DNA of 64,000 nucleotides, taken from positions 4,278,001 to 4,342,000 of the forward strand of contig NZ_CP146963.1 in NCBI RefSeq assembly GCF_037113525.1, read 5' to 3'. Positions 43,815 to 56,727 of this stretch are shown one piece after another. Numbering within the stretch: the first letter of the stretch is position 1; each line of letters starts with the position of its first letter. This DNA is from Butyrivibrio fibrisolvens. GTDB lineage: Bacteria > Bacillota > Clostridia > Lachnospirales > Lachnospiraceae. The notes beneath the pieces are model-generated. The model was not told the DNA's origin. It saw only the letters and a program-made list of their open reading frames with translations, and made no database searches. The position numbers and the translations under genes are program-made.

Positions 43815-44072
43815 TTAGTCTGCTACGTATGGCATAATTGCAAGATGTCTAGCACGCTTGATAGCAACAGTGATCTCTCTCTGGTGCTTAGCGCAGTTTC
43901 CTGTGATTCTTCTAGGAAGAATCTTTCCGCTCTCGGAAACGTACTTCTTAAGTGTTGCTGCATCTTTAAAATCAATTGCATGATCCTTACCACAGAATAC
44001 GCAAACTTTCTTTCTTCTGTGCATGCCACCTTTTCTACGAGGTGCTTCGGATCTTTCTTTATTGAAAGCCAT
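43815..44072 (-). CDS. rpsR: 30S ribosomal protein S18
   Basis: Small-subunit protein that binds S6. The core VCVFCGKDHAIDFKDA, LRRITGNCAKHQREITVAIK-type block (seen as ILPRRITGNCAKHQ) and KRARHLAIMPYV are intact. It keeps the zinc-type Cys residues near 25-28. It is the last gene of rpsF-ssb-rpsR. Confidence 0.98.
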   Translation of the reverse strand: MAFNKERSEAPRRKGGMHRRKKVCVFCGKDHAIDFKDAATLKKYVSESGKILPRRITGNCAKHQREITVAIKRARHLAIMPYVAD

Positions 44073-44118
44073 TTGGTTTGCCTCCTATCAAATTCTAGTC
44101 AGCTTAAACTGCTGACCA

Positions 44119-44568
44119 TTAGTTGAACGGCAGTTCTTCATCAATTCCATCAGGAATATTCATGAAACCATCAGCTGCCGCTACAGGTGCTGCAGATCCA
44201 GATGATGCTGGCTGAGAGAAATCTCCCTGGCTGCTATTCTTACTCTCTGCGAACTCCTGATCTTCTACAACGACTTCTGTAGTGTATACTTTGACGCCAT
44301 CCTTGTTAGTGTAAGAACCAGTTTCAATTCTTCCTGTAACACAGATCTTGGTTCCCTTGTGAAAATACTTTTCAGCAAATTCACCAGCTTTACCAAATGC
44401 TTTACAAGAAATAAAATCTGCAGTCTGCTGTCCGTCACCGCTATCTCTTCTTGCGAATCTGCGATCAACAGCCAGTGTATATCTTGCGATTGCAAGTGGA
44501 TTCTCTCCCTGACTATATCTTACATCCGGATCTCTTGTTAAACGTCCCATAAGTATAACTTTATTCAT
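44119..44568 (-). CDS. ssb: Single-stranded DNA-binding protein
   Basis: Coats ssDNA in replication and repair. OB-fold residues 1-105 (MNKVILMGRLTRDPDVRYSQ, FAEKYFHKGTKICVTGRIET) are followed by a short flexible Ser/Ala-rich linker. The acidic tip GIDEELPFN is the partner-binding tail. Located between rpsF and rpsR, the standard arrangement. Confidence 0.98.
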   Translation of the reverse strand: MNKVILMGRLTRDPDVRYSQGENPLAIARYTLAVDRRFARRDSGDGQQTADFISCKAFGKAGEFAEKYFHKGTKICVTGRIETGSYTNKDGVKVYTTEVVVEDQEFAESKNSSQGDFSQPASSGSAAPVAAADGFMNIPDGIDEELPFN

Positions 44569-44585
44569 CTGTCTTGTCCTCTTTC

Positions 44586-44876
44586 TTATGCCTCGTCGTT
44601 TCTAACGCATAAGTATCTGATGACGTTGTCCACAATGCGAACACGTGACTCGAGCTCAGCTGGAACTGTTGCCTCAGCGTCGAACTGAATGAAGTAGTAG
44701 AAACCTTCAGTCTGCTTCTGAATCTCATAAGCAAGCTTCTTCTTACCCCAATCGTCTACGTTCGTAACTGTGCCTCCGAAACGCTCGATCAGTGCCTTAC
44801 ACTTGTCAACGGCTTTTGTCTTTGCTTCATCATCAACATTTGCGCTGACAACAACGGCTAATTCGTACTTGTTCAT
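44586..44876 (-). CDS. rpsF: 30S ribosomal protein S6
   Basis: First gene of the S6-SSB-S18 operon. MNKYELAVVVSANVDDEAKT, VDDWGKKKLAYEIQKQTEGF and RIVDNVIRYLCVR are family features; length 96 is normal. AAAAGGAGGTAAC precedes the ATG. A TATAAT box lies at 44963-44968 (minus strand) but has no good -35 at normal spacing. Confidence 0.98.
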   Translation of the reverse strand: MNKYELAVVVSANVDDEAKTKAVDKCKALIERFGGTVTNVDDWGKKKLAYEIQKQTEGFYYFIQFDAEATVPAELESRVRIVDNVIRYLCVRNDEA

Positions 44877-45068
44877 GCTGTTGTTACCTCCTTTTGGTCT
44901 CTGGCTTCCGCCTGCATGTGCAGCGTGTGATACATATAAAATGCTGCAGCAGAAGCAAGGAAATTATATCACGGAACTCCATAATAGCATGAACAACCCA
45001 TATTTGCAAGTTTTTTAACGCCAAATTGCTTTTTTCATTCAAAAGATCAAATTGTCAGAAAATACTAT

Positions 45069-45251
45069 TTAATCTTTATGCTTTATCGCTTTTACATTTT
45101 TTTCCAATGCAGTCCTTGCGATCATTATCTGATGCGAGCATCCCACGCATTTAAGCCTGAAATCTGCTCCGCTTCGCAACACCTCCCAATCAAAGGAGCC
45201 GCATGGATGTTTTTTCTTAAGAGTAACTATGTCTCCTACTTCAATCTGCAT
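45069..45251 (-). CDS. DUF951-family protein
   Basis: A 60-residue protein of the DUF951 family, common in Firmicutes near replication or ribosomal genes. The conserved core is VTLKKKHPCGSFDWEVLRSG followed by DFRLKCVGCSHQIMI; the Cys pair and the first Cys suggest metal or nucleic-acid binding. AGAGGATAAAT precedes the ATG. Function unknown. Confidence 0.9.
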   Translation of the reverse strand: MQIEVGDIVTLKKKHPCGSFDWEVLRSGADFRLKCVGCSHQIMIARTALEKNVKAIKHKD

Positions 45252-45284
45252 ATTTATCCTCTTAAATTTATTTTTTTATTATTC

Positions 45285-46007
45285 TCAAGGAAGCTGGTCG
45301 AATACCTCTCCTATGCTTCCCTGTACCAGAAGATCCGCCTGAGAATCTCTTGGCGTAGCCGATTTATTGACTACGACAAGCTTATCGCCCCTGTAATAAT
45401 CTATAAGACCCGCTGCAGGATATACCGCAAGGGACGTTCCGCCTATTATAAGAACATCTGCATTTGAGATAAAAGATACAGCCTGCTCTATAACGTTCAT
45501 ATCAAGGCCTTCTTCATACAGGACTACGTCAGGTCTTACCATACCGCCGCATTCGCAGTAAGGAATTGTTGTCTCAGAATTAATGACATAATCTATATCA
45601 TATTTTTTGCCACACTTAAGACAGTAGTTCCTAAGTGTGCTTCCGTGAAGCTCCAGGACATTCTTAGAGCCTGCCGCCTGATGAAGCCCGTCTATATTCT
45701 GGGTTACAACAGCCTTAAGCTTTCCCTCTTTCTCCCACTGTGCAAGCTTTAAATGAGCCTTGTTAGGCTTTGCACTTTTATAGATCATCCTGTCTTTATA
45801 GAATTCATAGAATTCTTCAGGCTTTCTTGTAAGGAAAGTATGACTTACGATCTGTTCCGGCGGATATTTATATTTCTGATTATAAAGTCCGTCCTGACTT
45901 CTGAAATCAGGAATACCGCTTTCTGTTGATACACCTGCGCCGCCGAAGAAAACTATGTTATCGGTTTCTCTGATAATCTCTTTTAACTTCTCAATAGCTT
46001 CATCCAT
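45285..46007 (-). CDS. cobB: NAD-dependent protein deacylase (sirtuin)
   Basis: Removes acyl groups from lysines using NAD. The nucleotide motif GAGVSTESGIPDFRS (about 23-37), TQNIDGLHQAAGSKNVLELHG with the catalytic His, and the zinc ribbon CLKCGKKYDIDYV...CECGG are intact. The C-terminal IIGGTSLAVYPAAG completes the fold. Its 240 residues match bacterial SIR2 class U/III. AAAGGAG precedes the ATG. Substrates unknown. Confidence 0.95.
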   Translation of the reverse strand: MDEAIEKLKEIIRETDNIVFFGGAGVSTESGIPDFRSQDGLYNQKYKYPPEQIVSHTFLTRKPEEFYEFYKDRMIYKSAKPNKAHLKLAQWEKEGKLKAVVTQNIDGLHQAAGSKNVLELHGSTLRNYCLKCGKKYDIDYVINSETTIPYCECGGMVRPDVVLYEEGLDMNVIEQAVSFISNADVLIIGGTSLAVYPAAGLIDYYRGDKLVVVNKSATPRDSQADLLVQGSIGEVFDQLP

Positions 46008-46085
46008 ACAGAACTCCTTTCCCTGAAAAAAGAACTTATGTATTCTTCAATGAGGTTCAATAAAAATAATTATCTGATAATCCTA

Positions 46086-47030
46086 TTAGAATCCGGCTTT
46101 CTTAAGAAGGTCAGCAAGAGTTGTTGTAGCTTCGCCTTCACTCTTATACTCTATCTCTTCTTCTGTGATCTCTTTAGCCATAACATCATCAAGCGCCTTC
46201 ATTGAAAGTGACAGCTTACCGTCCTTTATAGCAATGACTTTAACCTTGACCTTCTGTCCAACCTTAAGAACTGAACTTGGATGAGATATTCTCTGATTTG
46301 CTATCTGAGATATATGTACAAGTCCTGAAAGGCCGTTTCCAAGATCAATGAAAGCTCCATAGTTCTGAAGACTTTCTACTGTTCCTTCTGTTACAAGTCC
46401 GACTTCAACATTTGAAACCTTGGTCATTCTTTCTTCATCAGCTTTTTTCCTTAAGATCTCCTTTGCAGAAAGAACAAGCTTGCTATCTTCCTTATCAGCT
46501 GTTATTACCTGAACGTCGATAGTCTTTCCAACATAGCTTTCAAGGTCGCTGTCTTCTACAAATGAAAGAGCAAGCTTTGATGCAGGTATGAAAGCACGTA
46601 CGCCTTCAAGATAAGCTACAACGCCCGCTTTAACTGCTTCAGAAATCTTAACGCTTACAACTTCGCCTGATTCAAGAAGCTCTTTTAACCTATCCCATGC
46701 TATTACCTTATTAGCCTCTTTCTTGGAAAGAAGAATGTTACCTCTTCCATCATCCATGCGCTTAATAGTTGCTGAGATCTTATCGCCTGCATGAATATCA
46801 TTTCTTATGGAAAAATGAGGATCGTCTGACAGATCTTCAAGCATGATGATTCCTGGTGCATAGTAGTCAAGATCAACTGTAACCTTAGTCTCTTCTACAC
46901 CTGAAACTACTCCTTCTACTACATCTCCAACTTCGAGCTTTCTGAAGGATCTTTCAATTACATCAGCATAGTCCTCCATGGATTCCACTTTCTGATTTTC
47001 TGTTACTTCATTAACATTCTTTTCTTCCAT
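46086..47030 (-). CDS. S1 RNA-binding domain protein (ribosomal S1-like)
   Basis: Contains three S1 domains: about 36-110 (VEGVVSGVEETKVTVDLDYY), 125-195 (VSVKISEAVKAGVVAYLEGV) and 212-285 (VTEGTVESLQNYGAFIDLGN). The tail is acidic. Firmicute S1 homologues have three or four such domains and differ from the six-domain E. coli protein. It may aid mRNA binding at ribosomes or regulate RNA stability. Confidence 0.88.
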   Translation of the reverse strand: MEEKNVNEVTENQKVESMEDYADVIERSFRKLEVGDVVEGVVSGVEETKVTVDLDYYAPGIIMLEDLSDDPHFSIRNDIHAGDKISATIKRMDDGRGNILLSKKEANKVIAWDRLKELLESGEVVSVKISEAVKAGVVAYLEGVRAFIPASKLALSFVEDSDLESYVGKTIDVQVITADKEDSKLVLSAKEILRKKADEERMTKVSNVEVGLVTEGTVESLQNYGAFIDLGNGLSGLVHISQIANQRISHPSSVLKVGQKVKVKVIAIKDGKLSLSMKALDDVMAKEITEEEIEYKSEGEATTTLADLLKKAGF

Positions 47031-47148
47031 AACCCTTTTTACCTTCCTGCCATTATTTATTCTTTTATCATAAAATTATTCTGACACCATATATATTTTT
47101 GATATATGGAATCTTTATTAGCACTGACTAATATCTTATCTATTATCT

Positions 47149-47823
47149 TTAATCCTGGCTTATCCTATTTATCTTTAACCCAACCTCTTCATCTTCCGTG
47201 AGGTCATAAACCATCATATAGCAGTCTCTTGCCTGCATATAATTACCGTTTTGCTCCGCTTCCTCTCCTGCCTTTATCAAAAGAGCCAGTGTGATATTTG
47301 ATGGACCTGTTGGAATCTTGTTATCTTCAAGCATCTTCTGAATCTGCTCAGGAGACTCCTTGCCCATGGGCTTATTCAGAGCTGATTCAAGATACTTTAT
47401 CTCCTCTTCTGCAGCCTGTCCCTCCTGGAAAAAGGTACTGTATCTATAAAGTGCAGCAGAAAGATCCGGTTTATATTTTTCAAGGTAGTACCAGCCAAGG
47501 TTCCTGTAATAGGTTGCAAGCTCAGCTCTTGTGCAGCATAGCTTGTACATCTCCTGTGTATACTTATATTCTCCTTCGATATCACCAAGACGCTTACAAC
47601 AAATAATGATCCCCGATACAGCTTCAAAGCTTACAGGATTCTCCATATTTGCAGCCAGATATTCCTGAAGGGCCTCATTATTTTTCTGCTGAGACAACAA
47701 GTCTCCTGCCTTATCCAAATGGGGACGAGCCAGATCATCCTTAGATATCTCATATTCATCGGGATTCATATAATATTCGTAAAGAAAGACTTCTGAAATA
47801 TGTCTCAGACTTAAACTTAGCAT
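47149..47823 (-). CDS. TPR-like protein of unknown function
   Basis: A 224-residue soluble protein. Repeated helix pairs (AGDLLSQQKNNEALQEYLAA, RNLGWYYLEKYKPDLSAALY, AEQNGNYMQARDCYMMVYDL) look like tetratricopeptide repeats, which mediate protein contacts. ATG 47823 has GGGAG about 12 nt upstream; a GTG nine codons earlier overlaps it. No catalytic motif is seen. Confidence 0.75.
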   Translation of the reverse strand: MLSLSLRHISEVFLYEYYMNPDEYEISKDDLARPHLDKAGDLLSQQKNNEALQEYLAANMENPVSFEAVSGIIICCKRLGDIEGEYKYTQEMYKLCCTRAELATYYRNLGWYYLEKYKPDLSAALYRYSTFFQEGQAAEEEIKYLESALNKPMGKESPEQIQKMLEDNKIPTGPSNITLALLIKAGEEAEQNGNYMQARDCYMMVYDLTEDEEVGLKINRISQD

Positions 47824-47850
47824 TACCTTTAAAACTCCCTTATGATGCAC

Positions 47851-48201
47851 TTCTATGTCGTATTCAAGTATATCATATAATCCCTGCTTAATAATTTAAG
47901 AATGCCGTATTATACAAATTCTATTACTATACTAATCCACAACAAAATTAAATAAGCTCTTAAATTTTGCGCAATTATATCATATAATGGTATTTGCATT
48001 AATTATAATCAACTATATGATTAGCTTATACTTCATATCTACATCATAGGATTAAGTCCATAAAATGAGGTAGGTGTCAAAAGTTCCTTTTGACACCTTA
48101 TGACTAACGGATTGTTCCGTTTCTTCGAAACTCTCACATATATGAAGGATAAGTAGTAAGACAAAAGGAGTACACATTAGATAATAAACCAATAATAGAC
48201 T
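47851..48201. other. Intergenic region before the MATE gene
   Basis: A/T-rich with possible weak promoters on both strands and the left copy of a 75-bp repeat (48064-48138). An AAAGGAG at 48164-48170 is too far from the MATE start to act as its ribosome site. No gene is supported. Confidence 0.5.
48064..48138. repeat. 75-bp repeat, left copy (inverted relative to 55736-55810)
   Basis: Identical over all 75 positions to the reverse complement of 55736-55810. It contains a 12-bp perfect hairpin (AGGTGTCAAAAG, TTC, and complement, 48072-48098), a second small dyad (AACGG...CCGTT) and a TTTCTTCGAAA segment. Structure and placement fit a dispersed intergenic repeat or processing element. Confidence 0.9.
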
Positions 48202-49599
48202 ATGAATACAAATAATAAACCAAAAGAATACACTTCCAGGCAAATGCTGCCTATTATCTTCGCACTTGCCTGGCCAACAATGCTTGAGCAGTTCATGCAA
48301 ACGGCAGTCCAGTACATAGATACTGCAATGGTTGGTGTTCTGGGCACTCATGCTACTGCATCTGTAGGAGCAACCAGTACCTTTAACTGGCTTATAGGAA
48401 GTACTATCTCCGCTCTCGGAGTAGGCTTTCTTGCTTACATAGCACAGTCGCTTGGTGCAGGAGATAATAACAGGGCAAGAAAGGCTGCAGCACAATCCGT
48501 ATTTATTGTAATAGTAACGGGTATGTTCTTTACACTACTTTTGCAGCTTATCAAAAATCTTGTACCTGTATGGATGCAGGTTGATCCAGTCATTCAAAAA
48601 GATGCGGCAGCTTATTTCGGAATTTTGTATGCCCCGATGCTATTTAGAACTGCCAGTATCATATTCGGAACAGTACTTCGAGCAGCCGGCGATACTAAGA
48701 CTCCTATGCATATAGGAATTCAGGTTAACCTTTTAAATGTTATCCTTAACTTCCTACTCATATACGAGACCAGAGCTATCAATATAGGAAGCCATGTCAT
48801 TACGATTCCAGGTGCAGGACTAAATATAAGAGGCGCTGCACTTGCCAGTGCAATAGCTTATATCTGGGGCGGACTCGCAATAACCTATAAGTTCTATGCT
48901 CATACACTAATCTCTCCAAAAGGTCAGAATATACGACCTGATACTACAATTCTTAGCTCTGTAATGAAAGTAGCTTTACCTAATATGTTGCAAAGGTTTG
49001 CTACATCACTTGGTTACGTAGTATTTGCCTCCATGATCAATGCTATTGGAGAAACCGCTACAGCAGCACATACTATAGCGAATACCGTAGAATCGGCCTT
49101 CTATATACCAGGCTGGGGAATGCAGACATCTGCAGCAACGCTTGCAGGTAATGCCTACGGTGCTAAAGACAATAAAAAGCTTACTGTATTATCCAGAACT
49201 GTACTTCCTCTTGAAGTTGGGCTAATGGTCATATCAGGAAGTTTGCTTTTTATATTTGCTCCAATACTTGTAAAGTTATTTACATCAGACTCAAATGTTA
49301 TATCACTTGCTACAATAGTTCTTAGAATGGTAGCTGTTTCTGAGCCATTCTACGGCGTTCCGATCATCATAGAGGGCATGATGCAGGGACTTGGAAATAC
49401 AGTGGCGCCCTTTATTTATAACGTAATGGGAATGTGGTGTATCAGAATAATTGGAACCTTTATATGCACTAAATTATTTGGCCTAGGGCTCATAAGCGCC
49501 TGGGCATGCATGATAGGACATAATATACTCCTATTCGTATTATTCTCTTATCAGTATTTATCCGGAAAGTGGAAATCAAAAATGAACAGATTCTTATAA
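48202..49599 (+). CDS. MATE-family efflux transporter
   Basis: Twelve-helix cation-driven exporter (465 residues). FALAWPTMLEQFMQTAVQYI, QSLGAGDNNRARKAAAQS and ILRAAGDTKTPM-type sequences (seen as VLRAAGDTKTPMHIGIQ) appear in each half, as expected from the MATE internal repeat. Many family members export drugs or metabolites; the substrate is unknown. An in-frame TAG lies 6 nt upstream of ATG 48202. No good ribosome site is seen, so the true start may be ATG 48244. Confidence 0.92.
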   Translation: MNTNNKPKEYTSRQMLPIIFALAWPTMLEQFMQTAVQYIDTAMVGVLGTHATASVGATSTFNWLIGSTISALGVGFLAYIAQSLGAGDNNRARKAAAQSVFIVIVTGMFFTLLLQLIKNLVPVWMQVDPVIQKDAAAYFGILYAPMLFRTASIIFGTVLRAAGDTKTPMHIGIQVNLLNVILNFLLIYETRAINIGSHVITIPGAGLNIRGAALASAIAYIWGGLAITYKFYAHTLISPKGQNIRPDTTILSSVMKVALPNMLQRFATSLGYVVFASMINAIGETATAAHTIANTVESAFYIPGWGMQTSAATLAGNAYGAKDNKKLTVLSRTVLPLEVGLMVISGSLLFIFAPILVKLFTSDSNVISLATIVLRMVAVSEPFYGVPIIIEGMMQGLGNTVAPFIYNVMGMWCIRIIGTFICTKLFGLGLISAWACMIGHNILLFVLFSYQYLSGKWKSKMNRFL

Positions 49600-49610
49600 A
49601 ACTAAAATAA

Positions 49611-49645
49611 GAAATCCGTACCAAGTACGGATTTCTTTTATTTTA
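49611..49645 (+). terminator. MATE gene terminator
   Basis: GAAATCCGTAC, CAA loop, GTACGGATTTC, then TTTTATTTT. Confidence 0.92.
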
Positions 49646-49649
49646 TAGC

Positions 49650-49678
49650 AAAAAAAAGAATCCATCGAATGGATTCTT
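49650..49678 (-). terminator. Terminator of the rRNA-tRNA operon
   Basis: Read on the minus strand AGAATCCAT, TCG loop, ATGGATTCT and a run of eight Ts, a few bases after tRNA-Cys. Confidence 0.88.
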
Positions 49679-49681
49679 GAG

Positions 49682-49752
49682 AGGTGACAGACGGATTTGA
49701 ACCGACGCTCAAGGTGTTGCAGACCTATGCCTTACCACTTGGCTATGTCACC
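49682..49752 (-). tRNA. tRNA-Cys (GCA)
   Basis: Cloverleaf of 71 nt with acceptor GGTGACA/TGTCACC, anticodon GCA in CTGCAAC and the T-loop GGTTCAAATCC. Discriminator U73 is typical of tRNA-Cys. CCA is not encoded. Last gene of the rRNA operon. Confidence 0.95.
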
Positions 49753-49765
49753 AGATATTTAAAAA

Positions 49766-49837
49766 TGACCCCTAGCAGGTTCGAACTGCTGTTACCGCCG
49801 TGAAAGGGCGATGTCTTAACCGCTTGACCAAGGGGCC
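49766..49837 (-). tRNA. tRNA-Glu (TTC)
   Basis: Cloverleaf of 72 nt with acceptor GGCCCCT/AGGGGTC, anticodon loop CTTTCAC (TTC) and T-arm CAGTTCGAACCTG. CCA is not encoded. Confidence 0.95.
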
Positions 49838-49880
49838 TCGCTCTTCGCCGTTCGGCGAATAAACAGTTATTTAACTGTAG

Positions 49881-49953
49881 CTCCCCAAGTAGGACTCGAA
49901 CCTACGACACTTCGGTTAACAGCCGAATGCTCTACCGACTGAGCTATTGAGGA
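49881..49953 (-). tRNA. tRNA-Asn (GTT)
   Basis: Cloverleaf of 73 nt with acceptor TCCTCAA/TTGGGGA, anticodon loop CTGTTAA (GTT), T-arm TAGGTTCGAGTCCTA and discriminator G. Its 5' end lies 4 nt from the 23S processing stem. Confidence 0.96.
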
Positions 49954-49957
49954 ATGT

Positions 49958-49984
49958 ATTGTTCCCTCAAAACCGAACACTGAA
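49958..49984 (-). other. 23S processing stem, 3' arm
   Basis: Pairs with 53123-53149 over about 27 positions with three mismatches, bracketing 23S. This is the usual RNase III-type precursor stem. Confidence 0.75.
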
Positions 49985-50006
49985 TCTCCAAACTTTCTTG
50001 ACTTTT

Positions 50007-52920
<2,914 letters not shown>

Positions 52921-53122
52921 AGTTACGTAGGAATCAGTCCTGATCTTTCGATCATTCTGGATTCTCTTCTGATCTATAACACAGCGATATGTTATAGTCA
53001 GTGCCCATTTCTTACGAAATGGTTTTTAATTGATGAATAAATTCACCTTTTTGATGTCTTGATTTTGGTTTGGACATAGAACATATCTTAATCATTTGGA
53101 ATGACTAGATATAATCTATATT

Positions 53123-53149
53123 TCAGTATTCGGTTTTCAAGGAACAATA
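53123..53149 (-). other. 23S processing stem, 5' arm
   Basis: Complementary to 49958-49984; on the minus strand it reads ATTGTTCCTTGAAAACCGAA and onward. Confidence 0.75.
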
Positions 53150-53171
53150 TGAGATAGATTACTATCTCGAA

Positions 53172-53244
53172 TGGAGATGGAGAGATTCGAACTCTTGACC
53201 CCCTGCTTGCAAGGCAGGTGCTCTCCCAACTGAGCTACACCCCC
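53172..53244 (-). tRNA. tRNA-Ala (TGC)
   Basis: Cloverleaf of 73 nt with acceptor GGGGGTG/CATCTCC, anticodon loop CTTGCAA (TGC), T-arm AGAGTTCGAATCTCT and discriminator A. Located in the 16S-23S spacer, as is common. Confidence 0.97.
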
Positions 53245-53262
53245 ATTTGGTAATTCCGTTAA

Positions 53263-53336
<74 letters not shown>

Positions 53337-53341
53337 ATAAA

Positions 53342-53458
53342 TCTGGCAACCACCTATCCTCCCATACCGTTACCAGTATAGTACTTTCGGCCGCTAAGGT
53401 CTTAACCGTCGTGTTCGAGATGGGAACGGGTGTTTCCCCGAAGCGCATCGTCACCAGA
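53342..53458 (-). rRNA. 5S ribosomal RNA inside the 16S-23S spacer
   Basis: About 117 nt. Conserved loop segments read GAACACGACGGTTAAGACC and CCCATCTCGAAC on the minus strand, and the ends TCTGGTGAC / GGTTGCCAGA pair. It lies 82 nt downstream of 16S and directly upstream of tRNA-Ile, rather than after 23S as in most bacteria. Confidence 0.95.
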
Positions 53459-53483
53459 AATATTCTGTTTTAAAGGTTCATTG

Positions 53484-53512
53484 CCTTTAACAACTAAACA
53501 GTAATGCAACTC
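53484..53512 (-). other. 16S processing stem, 3' arm
   Basis: Complementary to 55254-55280 (GTTGCATTACTGTT on one arm), bracketing 16S as a precursor stem. Confidence 0.7.
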
Positions 53513-53534
53513 CCTACTTCTTCCTTCTTTATTT

Positions 53535-55087
<1,553 letters not shown>

Positions 55088-55253
55088 TGTTTGTTCTTTC
55101 CGGTTCAGACTTACACTGACTTAAATCAGAATAATTCTGCTCCACTGTTATTTCTAACAGCTTGATGGTGGCTAAACCATCAAAAATTTACTTTTGGTTT
55201 TTGTTCTTCTGAACATTCTGTTCTTCTTAAAAAAGAAGAACTGGAATTTTCAG

Positions 55254-55280
55254 GGTTGCATTACTGTTAAGTTGTCAAAG
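55254..55280 (-). other. 16S processing stem, 5' arm
   Basis: On the minus strand TTGACAACTTAACAGTAATG and onward, complementary to the sequence downstream of 16S at 53484-53512. Confidence 0.7.
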
Positions 55281-55337
55281 TGCTTGGTGTTTCTTTCAGA
55301 AACACTGCGTCTTGGCTTGTCCGCCGCAACGTGTTAT

Positions 55338-55366
55338 ATCTTAACTCGTTGTCATCGGCTTGTCAA
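55338..55366 (-). promoter_or_regulatory. rRNA operon promoter, proximal
   Basis: Minus strand: TTGACA (55366-55361), 17-nt spacer, TAAGAT (55343-55338). Confidence 0.6.
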
Positions 55367-55431
55367 GAACTTTTTTAAATTATTTTCTCGCTTTCTAGAA
55401 GAGTAAAGCTTCTCTCAAGCGGGCGTTTTTT

Positions 55432-55460
55432 AGTATAGCATCCACTTAAGTTGAATGCAA
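55432..55460 (-). promoter_or_regulatory. rRNA operon promoter, distal, with A/T-rich upstream tract
   Basis: Minus strand: TTGCAT (55460-55455), 17-nt spacer, TATACT (55437-55432). Upstream lie long A- and T-runs (55463-55500) that suit an UP element. Tandem promoters are normal for rRNA operons. Confidence 0.65.
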
Positions 55461-55536
55461 CATCTTTTTTGAAAAAAATCAAAATTTTTTCAAAAACTTT
55501 TGTTTACATCGTTTTTAATATTAAATTTCAGATTTA

Positions 55537-55577
55537 AAAATGTCGGTGGCATCAAAACAAAGATCCACCGACATTTT
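55537..55577 (-). terminator. Terminator upstream of the rRNA promoters
   Basis: AAAATGTCGGTGG pairs perfectly with CCACCGACATTTT (55537-55549 with 55565-55577). A T5 run follows on the minus strand. It would end transcripts coming from uppP. Confidence 0.8.
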
Positions 55578-55626
55578 CTTTCGTAATAATTCTTTTATCT
55601 ATATTGCTTTTTATTATTTGACGTAA

Positions 55627-55730
55627 GGGTCAAAAGTCATTTCGATTCGAGCTTGCTCGAAATCGAATATGAATTTATGACCCGCAAAACATGAGCAAAG
55701 TAGCACGTAGTGCGGATTTGCTCATGTTTT
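55627..55730. repeat. Hairpin cluster
   Basis: GGGTCA/TGACCC (55627-55683) encloses a TTCGAGC-TT-GCTCGAA hairpin. A 14-bp perfect stem AAAACATGAGCAAA with its complement (55686-55699 with 55717-55730) follows. It resembles dispersed intergenic palindromes. Confidence 0.6.
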
Positions 55731-55735
55731 AGGAT

Positions 55736-55810
55736 TGTGAGAGTTTCGAAGAAACGGAACAATCCGTTAGTCATAAGGTGTCAAAAGGAACTTTTGACAC
55801 CTACCTCATT
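55736..55810. repeat. 75-bp repeat, right copy (inverted relative to 48064-48138)
   Basis: Exact reverse complement of 48064-48138. It overlaps the uppP stop codon by 2 bp, so the gene's end coincides with the repeat edge. Confidence 0.9.
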
Positions 55811-56642
55811 ATTTTAAGAAGAAGTAAGCAAGTACCACTACACCAAGTATTATTCTGTACCATCCAAATACTTTGAAGTCATGCTTTCTAATATAACCCA
55901 TAAGGAACTTGATAACGATTATTGATACAACAAAAGCTACTACCATTCCAGTTACAAGGATCGCAATCTCTGATGAACTGAATGCAAGTCCGAACTTTAC
56001 AAGCTTAAGAAGACTTGCGCCGAACATTACAGGGATTGCAAGAAGGAATGTAAACTGGGCTGCAGCTGTTCTTGATACACCGATCATAAGTGATCCTACT
56101 ATTGTTGAACCACTTCTGGATGTACCTGGGAAGATAGCTGCTATAAGCTGGAATACACCTATGATAAGTGCTGTCTTAAAATCAATTTCTTCCAGAGTCT
56201 TAATAACAGGTTCTTTTCCCTTATTCTTATTTTCTATAATAATGAAAAGAATACCGAAGATGATAAGCATGGTTGCAACGACATATCCGTTGTAGAGATG
56301 TTCATCAAGCCAGTCGTCAAAAAGGACGCCCACTATAGCAGCAGGGATGCACGCCACAAGGATCTTGGCCCATAAAATCCATACATCTTTTCTGTTAACT
56401 CTATGCTCTTTCCTTGCCTCTTTACTAAAATCCCATGGGAATATCTGATTCCAGTAAAGGATTACAACGGCAAGTATAGCTCCAAGCTGAATTACAACAA
56501 GGAACATATTCCAGAAGTCTTCTGAAACGTTCATTTTTACAAATTCATCCAAAAGGATCATATGGCCTGTAGAACTTACCGGAAGCCACTCTGTAATTCC
56601 TTCAACTATTCCATATAAAACTGCCTTAATTATATCCAGCAT
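55809..56642 (-). CDS. uppP: Undecaprenyl-diphosphatase
   Basis: Integral membrane phosphatase recycling undecaprenyl pyrophosphate, the lipid carrier of wall synthesis. The family motifs GIVEGITEWLPVSSTGHMIL (about 11-30) and the AAIFPGTSRSGSTI active-site block with its Arg are intact, with eight or so helices. Its 277 residues are normal. The stop codon touches the 75-bp repeat. Confidence 0.96.
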   Translation of the reverse strand: MLDIIKAVLYGIVEGITEWLPVSSTGHMILLDEFVKMNVSEDFWNMFLVVIQLGAILAVVILYWNQIFPWDFSKEARKEHRVNRKDVWILWAKILVACIPAAIVGVLFDDWLDEHLYNGYVVATMLIIFGILFIIIENKNKGKEPVIKTLEEIDFKTALIIGVFQLIAAIFPGTSRSGSTIVGSLMIGVSRTAAAQFTFLLAIPVMFGASLLKLVKFGLAFSSSEIAILVTGMVVAFVVSIIVIKFLMGYIRKHDFKVFGWYRIILGVVVLAYFFLK

Positions 56643-56727
56643 TTTAAACCTCTCTATTTATTCATATATAATTCGAATTATTTCTGATCACAAATAACAT
56701 CAGTTCGCCATTCGTGATTCACTACAT

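Larger units (their letters stand above)
55088..55808. other. rRNA leader, promoters and repeat-rich region up to uppP
   Basis: Holds, on the minus strand from right to left, the 75-bp repeat copy (55736-55810), a cluster of hairpins (55627-55730), the uppP-side terminator (55537-55577), two rRNA promoters (55432-55460, 55338-55366) and a ~250-nt rRNA leader with the 16S processing arm (55254-55280). No protein gene is seen. Confidence 0.65.

Noticed and set aside
44963..44996. rpsF promoter
   Set aside because: TATAAT is present, but TTGTTC lies 22 nt away, outside normal spacing.
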